The notes beneath the pieces are model-generated. The model was not told where the DNA came from. It ran no database searches and saw only the letters and a program-made list of their open reading frames with translations. A DNA stretch of 36,212 nucleotides from Streptomyces sennicomposti (GTDB lineage Bacteria > Actinomycetota > Actinomycetes > Streptomycetales > Streptomycetaceae), in assembly GCF_019890635.1 (NCBI RefSeq), contig NZ_JAIOAB010000068.1, forward strand, positions 1 through 36,212, in the 5' to 3' direction. The position numbers and the translations under genes are program-made. Shown piece by piece: positions 14,101 through 21,453 of the stretch. Each line of letters starts with the position of its first letter. Position 1 is the first letter of the stretch.

Positions 14101-15318
14101 ATGCCGGACCCGACCACCACCACGCCCCGACCCACCGAGCCCGTCGCGTTCCCGCAGGACCGCACCTGCCCCTACCACCCGCCCACGGGCTACGACCCGC
14201 TGCGCACCGACCGGCCGCTGTCCCGCGTCACCCTCTACGACGGCCGCCCGGTCTGGCTCGTCACCGGGCACGCCCTCGCCCGCGACCTGCTGGCCGATCC
14301 CCGCCTGTCCAGCGACCGCACCCGGGACGGCTTCCCGGCGACCACGCCCCGCTTCGCGGCCGTGCGCAACCGCCGGACCGCGCTCCTCGGCGTCGACGAC
14401 CCCGAGCACCGCACCCAGCGGCGCATGATGGTGCCCAGCTTCACCCTCAAGCGGGCCGCCGCGCTCAGGCCCCGGATCCAGGGCATCGTGGACGAGCTGC
14501 TGGACGCGATGATCGCGCAGGGGCCGCCCGCCGAACTGGTCGGCGCCTTCGCGCTGCCCGTGCCGTCCATGGTCATCTGCGAACTGCTCGGCGTCCCGTA
14601 CGCCGACCACGAGTTCTTCGAGGAGCAGTCCCGGCGGCTGCTGCGCGGACCGGACGTCGCCGACACGCTCGACGCGCGCGAGCGGCTGGAGGGATACCTG
14701 GGCGACCTCATCGACCGCAAGCAGAAGGAACCGGGGGAGGGCGTGCTGGACGACCTGGTCCGGCAGCGGATGGCCGAGGGCGAGGTGGACCGTGCCGAGG
14801 CGGTCGCGCTGGCGATCATCCTGCTCGTCGCCGGCCACGAGACCACCGCCAACATGATCTCGCTGGGCACCTACACCCTCCTCCAGCACCCCGAACGGCT
14901 GGCCGAGCTGCGGGCGGACCCGGCGCTGCTGCCGGCCGCGGTGGAAGAGCTGATGCGGCTGCTGTCCATCGCCGACGGACTGCTGCGCATGGCCACCGAG
15001 GACATCGAGGCGGCCGGCACGACGATCCGGGCCGGCGACGGAGTGATCTTCTCCACCTCCGTCATCAACCGCGACCAGGACGTCTACGCCGAGCCCGACG
15101 CGCTGGACTTCCACCGCCCGGCCCGCCACCACGTCTCCTTCGGCTTCGGCATCCACCAGTGCCTGGGCCAGAACCTCGCCCGCGCCGAGCTGGAGATCGC
15201 CCTGGGCGCCCTCCTGCGGCGGCTGCCCGGCCTCGCGCTGGCGGCCCCGCCGCAGGAGATCCCCTTCAAACCCGGCGACACGATCCAGGGGATGCTGGAA
15301 CTCCCCGTGACCTGGTAA
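14101..15318 (+). CDS. cytochrome P450, CYP105-like
   Basis: This 405-residue soluble P450 matches the usual bacterial length. The I-helix oxygen-activation motif is AGHETT (A244-T249). The K-helix ExxR lies in VEELMR, and the heme-binding loop is FGFGIHQCLG with axial C354. The N-terminal pattern (CPYHPPTGYDPLRTDRPLSRVTLYDGRPVWLVTG) is split in the usual way and resembles the CYP105 family of Streptomyces, many of which oxidise xenobiotics or macrolides. The substrate is not predictable. ATG 14101 follows GAGGTC. It is followed after 12 bp by its ferredoxin; no ferredoxin reductase is nearby. Confidence 0.95.
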   Translation: MPDPTTTTPRPTEPVAFPQDRTCPYHPPTGYDPLRTDRPLSRVTLYDGRPVWLVTGHALARDLLADPRLSSDRTRDGFPATTPRFAAVRNRRTALLGVDDPEHRTQRRMMVPSFTLKRAAALRPRIQGIVDELLDAMIAQGPPAELVGAFALPVPSMVICELLGVPYADHEFFEEQSRRLLRGPDVADTLDARERLEGYLGDLIDRKQKEPGEGVLDDLVRQRMAEGEVDRAEAVALAIILLVAGHETTANMISLGTYTLLQHPERLAELRADPALLPAAVEELMRLLSIADGLLRMATEDIEAAGTTIRAGDGVIFSTSVINRDQDVYAEPDALDFHRPARHHVSFGFGIHQCLGQNLARAELEIALGALLRRLPGLALAAPPQEIPFKPGDTIQGMLELPVTW

Positions 15319-15330
15319 GAGGCTGCCGTC

Positions 15331-15531
15331 ATGCCTATCGACATCGACAAGGACGTCTGCATCGGCGCCGGCCAGTGCGCACTGGCCGCACCGCATGTGT
15401 TCACACAGGACGACGAGGGCTTCAGCACCCTGCTGACCGACCCCGAGACCGGCGCCGCCGACCCGATGGCCCGCGTCGCGGCGAAGGCGTGCCCCGTGGG
15501 CGCGATCACGGTGACGGCACCGTCCGACTGA
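15331..15531 (+). CDS. [3Fe-4S] ferredoxin paired with P450
   Basis: A 66-residue ferredoxin with three cluster Cys residues: C10 and C16 (CIGAGQC) and C54 (KACPVGAI). Ala at the central position, where a fourth Cys would sit, indicates a [3Fe-4S] cluster, as in SoyB/SuaB-type ferredoxins. It likely passes electrons to the P450 encoded 12 bp upstream, in the same transcript. Length is typical. Confidence 0.95.
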   Translation: MPIDIDKDVCIGAGQCALAAPHVFTQDDEGFSTLLTDPETGAADPMARVAAKACPVGAITVTAPSD

Positions 15532-15539
15532 GGCCCGGG

Positions 15540-16140
15540 CGCCCGCCGAAGCCGCGTGCGCGCGGAGCCGCTTGCTGGGCGGAGCCGCGTGTCCGGCGAG
15601 CCGCGTGCCCGCCGGGGCGCGTGCCCGCCGGGGCGCGTGCCGGGCGGAGCTGTGTGCCGGGCGGAGCTGTGTGCCGGGCTGGGCCGCGCGCCCGGTGGGG
15701 CTGCATGCCGGGCGGGGCCGCGTGTCCGGCGAGCCGCGTGACCGGACCGGGGTCGTGTCCTCGGCTGTTCGTCCGGGGCCGAGCGGTGTGCGGGGCGCGT
15801 GCCCACGTGGGGGCTGGCGTCCTCCGGTGTCCGTCCGGTCCTGTGCGGGGTTGCGGGGCGCGTGCCTCTGCCCGGGCTCGTGTCGCCCGATCCGGCATGG
15901 GGCGCGCGCCCCCGTCCGGGCTCGTGACGCCCGATCCGTTCGTCCGGGCCCGTGCGGGGCGTGGCGCGCGGGACGCGTACCCCTGCCCGGACGCATGTCG
16001 CCCGGCCCGTTCGTCCGGTCCCGTGCGGACTGCCGGGCGCGTGCCCCTGCCCGGCGCGCCGTCCGCCGTCCGCCGTCTGCCGGCCTCCGGGCCAGGCGGT
16101 CGGCCGCCGGGGCCTGCCCGCGCGCCGCCTCTCCGCTCGC
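15540..16140. repeat. 0.6-kb non-coding region of degenerate GC-rich repeats
   Basis: From 15540 to about 15750 the sequence is built of 15-19-bp variants of GTGCCGGGCGGAGCTGT and GCCCGCCGGGGCGCGT, some in exact tandem pairs. From about 15820 to 16060 a longer unit of roughly 60-100 bp recurs, built around CGTCCGGTCC, GGGCGCGTGCC and GTGTCGCCCGATCC. All six frames stay partly open only because of base composition, with Arg/Pro/Ala-rich nonsense. No promoter or gene was found here. Confidence 0.6.
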
Positions 16141-16162
16141 CCTCACCGGCCCGGCCCCGCGC

Positions 16163-17092
16163 CTACGCTTCGTCCGCCTCGTCCTCGTCCTGTCGCTCGG
16201 GCGTCGGTACGTCCAGGACCGACAGCGGCAGGCGGCGCAGCACGGCCGGCGCGGCGATCACCTCGTACGCGGCGATCCGGTCGTCCCGGACGGTGATGTC
16301 CAGGGCGAACAGGAGACGGCCGTGCGGGGCGACCACCGCGCCGACGCGGCCGCCGACCAGGGCCGCGGCGGCGTACCGGGCGCGCTCGCGCAGGGCGACC
16401 GTGCCCCGCGCCACCGCCCGCGCGCCCCGCAGTTCCGGCGCCGCCCCGGCGGGCAGCGCGGCGGGGTCGGCCCGGCGTACGACGTCGGGGGCGAGCACGT
16501 CCAGCAGCGCGCCCAGGTCGCCGCCCCGCGCCGCGGCCAGGAACCGCTCGACGACCGCGCGGTGCCCCTCCAGCTCGGTCGCGGACACCGACGAGACGCC
16601 CCGCACCTTGTGCCGGGCCCGGCTGGCCAGCTTCTTCGCGGCCGGCTGCGAACGGTCCAGCACGGCGGCGACCTGGTCGAAGGGCACCGCGAACACGTCG
16701 TGCAGCACGAACGCCACCCGCTCCAGCGGGCTCAGCGTGTCCAGGACGGCCAGCAGCGCCACGCCCACCGAGTCCGCGAGCACCGCCTCCTCCTCGGGCG
16801 CGCCCGGACCGCCGCCGGTCACCTCGGGCGCGTCGTGCCCGTACGGGTCCTCCCGCCGGGCCGTGCGCGCCCGCAGCATGTCCAGGCAGACGCGGGAGAC
16901 GACCGTGGTCAGCCAGCCCGGCAGGTTGTCGACGCCGTCCGCGCCGGTCCGCGCCAGCCGCAGCCACGTCTCCTGCACGGCGTCGTCCGCCTCGCTCGCC
17001 GAGCCCAGCATCCGGTACGCCACCGCGCGCAACCGCCCGCGCCGCCGCTCGAACAGCCGGGCCAGCTCCTCGTCGTCCGCGAGGGAATCCAT
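16163..17092 (-). CDS. ECF sigma factor with C-terminal SnoaL-like domain (ECF41/SigJ-like)
   Basis: This 309-residue sigma factor has region 2 at about 8-75 (RLRAVAYRMLGSASEADDAVQETWLRL, GWLTTVVSRVCLDMLR). Region 4 spans about 112-168 (LDTLSPLERVAFVLHDVFAVPFDQVAAVL, then the recognition helix). A SnoaL-like domain covers about 178-290 (VERFLAAARGGDLGALLDVLAPDVV). In the ECF41 group this fused domain replaces a separate anti-sigma factor and tunes activity. ECF41 genes usually sit beside an oxidoreductase, epimerase or carboxymuconolactone decarboxylase; here the divergent neighbour is a flavin reductase. The linker WLPEP motif is not evident, so the subgroup is tentative. Confidence 0.9.
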   Translation of the reverse strand: MDSLADDEELARLFERRRGRLRAVAYRMLGSASEADDAVQETWLRLARTGADGVDNLPGWLTTVVSRVCLDMLRARTARREDPYGHDAPEVTGGGPGAPEEEAVLADSVGVALLAVLDTLSPLERVAFVLHDVFAVPFDQVAAVLDRSQPAAKKLASRARHKVRGVSSVSATELEGHRAVVERFLAAARGGDLGALLDVLAPDVVRRADPAALPAGAAPELRGARAVARGTVALRERARYAAAALVGGRVGAVVAPHGRLLFALDITVRDDRIAAYEVIAAPAVLRRLPLSVLDVPTPERQDEDEADEA

Positions 17093-17117
17093 GGGGTCAC
17101 CTTTCCGCGTCGTGCTC

Positions 17118-17133
17118 CGTCACCCCACTGACG
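17118..17133. promoter_or_regulatory. inverted repeat between ECF sigma and azoreductase genes
   Basis: CGTCA (17118-17122) and TGACG (17129-17133) form 5-bp arms with a 6-bp spacer in the 69-bp divergent promoter region. The region also holds CGTCAC, loosely similar to the TGTCACA -35 element of ECF41 sigma factors. A regulatory role is inferred from position only. Confidence 0.3.
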
Positions 17134-17161
17134 TATCCGACCCGCACGAGGTGACCTTCCG

Positions 17162-17848
17162 ATGCCCGCCATGCTGCTGCACGTCGATTCCAGCGCCGAC
17201 GCGACCGCCGACTCGGTGAGCCGCCGGCTGACCGCCCGCTTCGTCCGCGCCTGGCGCGAGCGGCACCGCACGGCCGAGTACCGCCGCCGCGACCTGGCCA
17301 CGACGCCCGTCGCGCCGCTCACCGCCGCCTACACCACCCTCGGCCGCCGCGTGGAGCGCGAGGGCTTCGCGCCCCCGGCCAAGGTGCCCGCGCTGATCGA
17401 GAGCCCGGCCGAACAGCGGGAGTGGGACCTCACCCTGCCGCTGATCACCGAACTGCGCTCCGCGCACACCGTGCTGGTCGGGGTCCCGATGTACAACTTC
17501 TCCGTGCCCGCCGCCCTGAAGGCGTGGATCGACCGGGTGACGTTCCCGGGCGCGTTCGCCGACCCGGACTCGGGCGAGAGCCTGCTGAGCCGGACCCGGG
17601 TGGTCGCGGTCCTGGCCCGCGGCGGCGGCTACGGCCCCGGCACCCCGCGCGAGGCCTACGACTTCCAGACACCGTACCTCAGGGCCTACTTCGGCAACCT
17701 CGGCGTCGCCCCCGACCGACTCCACCTGATCGCGGCCGAACTCACCCGCGTGGACGTCCTCCCGCACCTCGCCGGCCTGGAACACCAGGCCGCACGGTCG
17801 CTCGCGGCGGCCGAGGAGACGCTGACGGAGCTGGCGCGGACGATCTGA
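17162..17848 (+). CDS. azoR: FMN-dependent NADH-azoreductase-like flavoprotein
   Basis: This 228-residue flavodoxin-fold reductase is of the AzoR/NQO type. The FMN region is LLHVDSSADATADSVSRRL at the N-terminus. The hallmark VGVPMYNFSVPAALKAWIDR lies near 115-134, and LARGGGYGPG provides the second flavin loop. The family reduces azo compounds and quinones with NAD(P)H. ATG 17162 has GAGGTGACC upstream; ATG 17171 is a possible alternative. It is divergent from the ECF41-like sigma gene, with 69 bp between starts, suggesting it is the target of that sigma factor. Confidence 0.9.
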   Translation: MPAMLLHVDSSADATADSVSRRLTARFVRAWRERHRTAEYRRRDLATTPVAPLTAAYTTLGRRVEREGFAPPAKVPALIESPAEQREWDLTLPLITELRSAHTVLVGVPMYNFSVPAALKAWIDRVTFPGAFADPDSGESLLSRTRVVAVLARGGGYGPGTPREAYDFQTPYLRAYFGNLGVAPDRLHLIAAELTRVDVLPHLAGLEHQAARSLAAAEETLTELARTI

Positions 17849-17899
17849 CGGAGCGGGCGCGGACGGCGGCCTGAGCCTGCGGTCCGCCGCCCGGACCGG

Positions 17900-18300
17900 G
17901 CGGGCGCCGGGCGGCCGTAGCGGCCGTAGCGGCCGGCGTACCGAGGGCCGTTCCGCCGGACGCTCCCCGGGCCGGGTCTCCCGGCCGAGCCCCGCCAGGC
18001 CGGGCCAGGCCCGGGTGGCCCAAGCCGGGCTCGGGCAGGTTCCGGCTCGCCCCGGACAGTCCCGCCAGGTTCGGCCAGGCCTTCCGGCCAGATTCAGCGT
18101 GCGTCCCGCCGAGCCCGGGCCGCTCCCGGGCAGGCTCGGTCAGGTCCCGGCCAGTCCCGGGCGGCAGCCCGAACAGCCCCGAACAGCCCCGAACCCTGGC
18201 CAGTCCCGGCAGGTGCGGCCAAGCCCCCGGGCCGGTGCTGTTGTGGCCCGGGGCGGGTCTCGGTCTCGGGGCGGGCGTCCTCCGGAATCCGCCCGGGGCC
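17900..18300. repeat. non-coding GC-rich degenerate repeat region
   Basis: The stretch between the azoreductase and TetR genes (17849-18323) opens with tandem GCGGCCGTA copies near 17913-17932. It continues as imperfect copies of elements such as CCCGGCCAGTCCCGG, AGGTTCGGCCAGG and CCCGAACAGC (two exact copies at about 18168-18187). No coding potential was credited; frames here are open by composition only. Confidence 0.55.
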
Positions 18301-18323
18301 GCCGTCCGGGCGCGCACCCGTTC

Positions 18324-18884
18324 TCAGCCGGCCCCGGCGGCCCCCAACAGCAGCCGGGCCGTCTCGCGCGCCTCCCGGGCGGGCTCCGTGCTCCCGGCCG
18401 TCCCGGCCGCCACGATCGCGCCCTCGGCCAGCAGGAACAGCGCGCCCGCCAGCGCGGCGGGCCGCCCCGCGTCGGCGACCAGACCGGCCAGATACGCCCG
18501 GAAGGCCCGCTGGTGCGCCCGAGCCTGCGCCGTCACCCGGGCGGAGGACGCCCCCAGCTCGCCGTGGGCGTTGATCCAGGCGCAGCCGCGGAAGCCGTCC
18601 TCGCCGAACCACTCCTCCAGCCAGTCGAACACGGCGAGCAGCCGCTCCTCGGGGTCGCCGCGCTCCGCGACGTACGCCGCGAGCCGCCCGCGCCAGCGGA
18701 TGTCGCGCCGCTCCAGATACGCCTCGACCAGCCGTTCCTTCGCCGGGAACAGCTGGTAGAGCCGTTTGAGGGAGACCCCGGAGGCGGCCCGGACGTCGTC
18801 CATGCCGACCGCCTGGACGCCGCGCCCGTAGAACAACCGCTCCGCGGCGTCCAGCGCCCGCTCCCGGGCCGCCGTGGTGTCCAT
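18324..18884 (-). CDS. TetR family transcriptional regulator
   Basis: A 186-residue repressor. The N-terminal HTH is RERALDAAERLFYGRGVQAVGMDDVRAASGVSLKRLYQLF, with the usual sequence KRLYQLFPAKERL after the recognition helix. The C-terminal ligand domain includes GCAWINAHGEL, typical of the TetR_C group that often acts near NTF2-like or oxidoreductase genes. ATG 18884 is preferred since AGGAGGT lies 9 nt upstream; the frame stays open to 18950 but that sequence covers the operator. Two GAGAACG palindromes in the divergent region are the probable binding sites, giving control of itself and the DUF1348 gene. Confidence 0.92.
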   Translation of the reverse strand: MDTTAARERALDAAERLFYGRGVQAVGMDDVRAASGVSLKRLYQLFPAKERLVEAYLERRDIRWRGRLAAYVAERGDPEERLLAVFDWLEEWFGEDGFRGCAWINAHGELGASSARVTAQARAHQRAFRAYLAGLVADAGRPAALAGALFLLAEGAIVAAGTAGSTEPAREARETARLLLGAAGAG

Positions 18885-18912
18885 CGGCGCACGACCTCCT
18901 CGACCGGCTTCC

Positions 18913-18941
18913 TTGACTGGAGAACGACCGTTCTCTAGATT
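18913..18941 (+). promoter_or_regulatory. promoter of the DUF1348 gene with operator in the spacer
   Basis: TTGACT (18913-18918) and TAGATT (18936-18941) are 17 bp apart, close to vegetative consensus. The first TetR-type operator fills the spacer. On the minus strand, GATAAT near 18946-18941 could be the -10 of the TetR gene. Confidence 0.75.
18920..18935. promoter_or_regulatory. TetR-type operator 1
   Basis: GAGAACG and CGTTCTC form perfect 7-bp arms around AC. The site lies exactly between -35 and -10 of the rightward promoter. Confidence 0.75.
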
Positions 18942-18952
18942 ATCGGACAAAT

Positions 18953-18970
18953 GGAGAACGTGCGTTCTCC
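18953..18970. promoter_or_regulatory. TetR-type operator 2
   Basis: GGAGAACG and CGTTCTCC form perfect 8-bp arms around TG. The site shares its arms with operator 1, lies 34 bp from it centre to centre, and covers the expected leader of the DUF1348 transcript. Confidence 0.75.
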
Positions 18971-19003
18971 GCCCGGTCCCGACCGCCCGCCGAGGAGCGC
19001 CCC

Positions 19004-19462
19004 ATGGCCGACCGCCCGCCCCTGCCGCCGTTCACCCGCGAGACCGCCGCGCAGAAGGTCCAGGCCGCCGAGGACGCCTGGAACACCCGCGACCCGCACC
19101 AGGTCGCCCTCGCCTACTCCGAGGACTCCGTCTGGCGCAACCGCGACACCTGCCTCACCGGCCGCGCCGAGATCGTCGCCTTCCTCACCGCCAAGTGGGA
19201 GCGCGAACTGGACTACGCGCTGCGCAAGGACCTGTGGGCCTTCGACGGCGACCGCATCGCGGTGCGCTTCCAGTACGAGTCGCAGGACATCGACGGCCGG
19301 TGGTGGCGCTCGTACGGCAACGAGCTGTGGCGCTTCGACGAGCACGGCCTGATGACCCGGCGCGAGGCGAGCATCAACGACGTGCCGATCGCCGAGAGCG
19401 AGCGCCGCATCCTCGGCCCGCGCCCGCCGGCCGAGCACGGGCGCTCCTTCCCGGTGTGGTGA
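19004..19462 (+). CDS. NTF2-like protein, DUF1348 family
   Basis: This 152-residue protein has a SnoaL/NTF2-like cone fold. Landmarks are EDAWNTRDPHQVALAYSEDSVWRNRD, FLTAKWERELDYALRKDLWAF and GRWWRSYGNELWRFDEHGLM, which are typical of DUF1348. Proteins of this type are often small enzymes or binding proteins; the substrate is unknown. GAGGAG lies 6 nt before the ATG. It is expressed from a promoter overlapped by two palindromes, and so is probably induced when the adjacent TetR protein binds a ligand. Confidence 0.9.
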   Translation: MADRPPLPPFTRETAAQKVQAAEDAWNTRDPHQVALAYSEDSVWRNRDTCLTGRAEIVAFLTAKWERELDYALRKDLWAFDGDRIAVRFQYESQDIDGRWWRSYGNELWRFDEHGLMTRREASINDVPIAESERRILGPRPPAEHGRSFPVW

Positions 19463-19481
19463 GGCGTCAGGAGAGGTTCAG

Positions 19482-19487
19482 TAGGGT
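19482..19487 (+). promoter_or_regulatory. -10 box of a probable leaderless promoter
   Basis: TAGGGT ends 6 nt before the ATG at 19494, which has no Shine-Dalgarno sequence. This is the same arrangement as at 44-57. Confidence 0.45.
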
Positions 19488-19493
19488 TCCGGG

Positions 19494-20102
19494 ATGACCG
19501 AACAGGCCCCGCAACCAGCCGAGAAGCCCTTCCTCTACGTCGTCGTCTGCGCCGCCGGCGTTGCCGAGGGCGTCGGCGCGCTCCTCACCGCCGCGCGCGA
19601 GCGGGGCTGGGAGAGCGGCGTCATCGCGACGCCGGCCGCCCTGAACGGCTTCTTCGACGTCGCCGCCGCCGAGGCGCTCACCGGCCGCCCCGTCCGCTCC
19701 GCCTGGCGCACCCCCGCCGACCCGCGGCCCTTCCCGCCGCCGGACGCCGTGGCCGTCGCGCCCGCCACCTTCAACACGATCAACAAGTGGTCCGCCGGAA
19801 TCGCCGACACCCTCGCCGCGGCCACCCTGTGCGAGGCCCACGGACTGGGCGTCCCGATAGCCGTCCTGCCCTGCGTGGCCGACGCGCTCGCCGTCCACCC
19901 CGCCTATCGGGACAGCCTCACCCGGCTGCGCGCCATGGGCGTCCGCTTCGGCGACCCGCACACCGGCGACCCGTCCCCGGCCGGCGGCCGGCCCGGCTTC
20001 GCCTGGGAACGGGCCCTGGACCTGCTCGACGCCGCCCCCGCCGACCGGGACGACACGCCGCCCGGCCCCGGGTCCGCCATCCGGTACGACCCGCCGACAT
20101 GA
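19494..20102 (+). CDS. flavoprotein (HFCD/PPC decarboxylase-like)
   Basis: This 202-residue Rossmann-like flavoprotein belongs to the homo-oligomeric flavin-containing Cys decarboxylase type. Landmarks are PFLYVVVCAAGVAEGVGALL, then VAVAPATFNTINKWSAGIAD, where the NTxNKxxxGIAD stretch is the typical FMN-binding region. IAVLPCVADALAVHPAYRDSL follows. The active-site residues of true PPC decarboxylases are not all evident, so the reaction is unknown. The ATG lies just after a -10 box, suggesting a leaderless transcript. The acidic Pro-rich tail is dispensable-looking. Confidence 0.82.
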   Translation: MTEQAPQPAEKPFLYVVVCAAGVAEGVGALLTAARERGWESGVIATPAALNGFFDVAAAEALTGRPVRSAWRTPADPRPFPPPDAVAVAPATFNTINKWSAGIADTLAAATLCEAHGLGVPIAVLPCVADALAVHPAYRDSLTRLRAMGVRFGDPHTGDPSPAGGRPGFAWERALDLLDAAPADRDDTPPGPGSAIRYDPPT

Positions 20103-20175
20103 TCGCCGACCGCCTAGGCTCGTTCCGGCAACCCGAAGAGGTGCCGGTGACCACCCGAAGACGGGAGCAGCAACG

Positions 20176-21144
20176 ATGCAGTACGTGAAGCTCGGTTCGA
20201 CGGGCCTGGACGTGTCGCGGATCTGTCTGGGCTGCATGACCTACGGCGTGCCCGACCGGGGCGCGCACGAGTGGACCCTCGACGAGGAGGCCTCACGGCC
20301 CCTGATCCGGCAGGCCCTGGAGGCCGGGATCACCTTCTTCGACACGGCCAACGTCTACTCCGACGGCACCAGCGAGGAGATCGTCGGCCGCGCGCTGCGC
20401 GACTTCGCCCGCCGCGAGGACGTCGTCCTGGCCACCAAGGTGCACGGCCGGATGCGGCCCGGCCCCAACGGCGCCGGCCTGTCCCGCAAGGCGATCATGA
20501 CCGAGATCGACGACAGCCTGCGCCGGCTCGGCACCGACTACGTCGACCTCTACCAGATCCACCGCTGGGACCCGCACACTCCGGTCGAGGAGACCATGGA
20601 GGCGCTGCACGACGTGGTGAAGGCGGGCAAGGCCCGCTACATCGGGGCGAGTTCGATGTACGCGTGGCAGTTCTCCAAGGCGCAGTACACCGCGCGGCTG
20701 AACGGCTGGACCCGCTTCGTCTCCATGCAGAACCACTACAACCTCCTCTACCGCGAGGAGGAGCGCGAGATGCTGCCCCTGTGCGCGGACCAGGGCGTCG
20801 GAGTGCTGCCCTGGAGCCCGCTCGCCCGGGGCCGCCTCACCCGCGACTGGGGCGCCACCACCCACCGCAGCGACACCGACGCCTTCGGCAGCACCCTCTA
20901 CGCGGAGGGCGACCGCGCCATCGTCGAGGCGGTCACCCGGATCGCCGAGGAGCGCGGCGTCCCACGCGCCCAGGTGGCCCTCGCCTGGCTGCTGCACCAG
21001 AGCACGGTCACGGCGCCGATCATCGGCGCGTCCAGGCCGGGGCATCTGACGGACGCCGTGGCCGCCGTCGAACTGGAGCTGAGCGAGAAGGAGATCGAGG
21101 AACTGGAGCGGCCCTACGGTCCCCACGAGGTCAGCGGCCACTGA
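20176..21144 (+). CDS. aldo/keto reductase
   Basis: A 322-residue NADPH-dependent oxidoreductase with the (beta/alpha)8 AKR fold. The catalytic tetrad is D56, Y61 (FFDTANVYSDGTSE), K88 (LATKVHG) and H129 (LYQIHRWDPH). The C-terminal cofactor loop reads APIIGASRPGHL. The sequence is closest in style to the YajO/AKR-13-type group; the substrate is unknown. GGGAG precedes ATG 20176. A TAGGCT -10-like box at 20113-20118 could serve it separately from the flavoprotein gene 73 bp upstream. A strong terminator follows. Confidence 0.95.
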   Translation: MQYVKLGSTGLDVSRICLGCMTYGVPDRGAHEWTLDEEASRPLIRQALEAGITFFDTANVYSDGTSEEIVGRALRDFARREDVVLATKVHGRMRPGPNGAGLSRKAIMTEIDDSLRRLGTDYVDLYQIHRWDPHTPVEETMEALHDVVKAGKARYIGASSMYAWQFSKAQYTARLNGWTRFVSMQNHYNLLYREEEREMLPLCADQGVGVLPWSPLARGRLTRDWGATTHRSDTDAFGSTLYAEGDRAIVEAVTRIAEERGVPRAQVALAWLLHQSTVTAPIIGASRPGHLTDAVAAVELELSEKEIEELERPYGPHEVSGH

Positions 21145-21159
21145 GCCCATCCACGTCCT

Positions 21160-21193
21160 GAGGCCCGTACGGCGCGCACGCCGTACGGGCCTC
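21160..21193 (+). terminator. 15-bp stem terminator after aldo/keto reductase gene
   Basis: 21160-21174 pairs perfectly with 21179-21193 around a CGCA tetraloop, starting 16 bp after the stop codon. It has no T-run, as is usual for this genus. Confidence 0.85.
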
Positions 21194-21453
21194 GGCATGC
21201 CCGGCCCACGGGCCCTCGCGGTCTGCGCTCTCCGAAGGCGAACTCCGGCCCCCGGAGACAATTACAGTCCGGAATCCATCGGCCGCCGGTAATTGACAAT
21301 TCGTCAACAGATCTATTTCCCGGGGGATATGCGGAAAACCGCGTGATCCCTTGTTGCTCCCTGTTCACTTGTGGAAAGGTGAGGCCCCGAAAGGCCGAAG
21401 TCCCCCCTGTTGGTACGGACTTGATCCGGCCGTGAGTGCGGAGGAAAACAGCC
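21194..21453 (+). promoter_or_regulatory. AT-richer promoter region of the sigma-like/lectin gene
   Basis: These 260 bp are clearly lower in G+C than the surroundings. They contain TTGACAATTCGTCAA (21293-21307), a 5-bp inverted repeat that also holds a perfect TTGACA -35 hexamer. TATTTC follows at 15 bp spacing as a weak -10. No small gene was found here. Confidence 0.45.

Noticed and set aside
14101..15531. P450-ferredoxin pair as part of a secondary metabolite gene cluster
   Set aside because: No polyketide, peptide, terpene or tailoring genes occur nearby; the neighbours are unrelated transport and regulatory genes.
15540..16140. Possible CRISPR-like array
   Set aside because: The repeats are degenerate, vary in length and have no unique regular spacers; no cas genes are present.
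15572..17131. 519-codon plus-strand frame over the repeat field and antisense to the ECF41 gene
   Set aside because: Arg/Pro/Gly-rich translation with no motif; the sigma factor on the opposite strand is clear.
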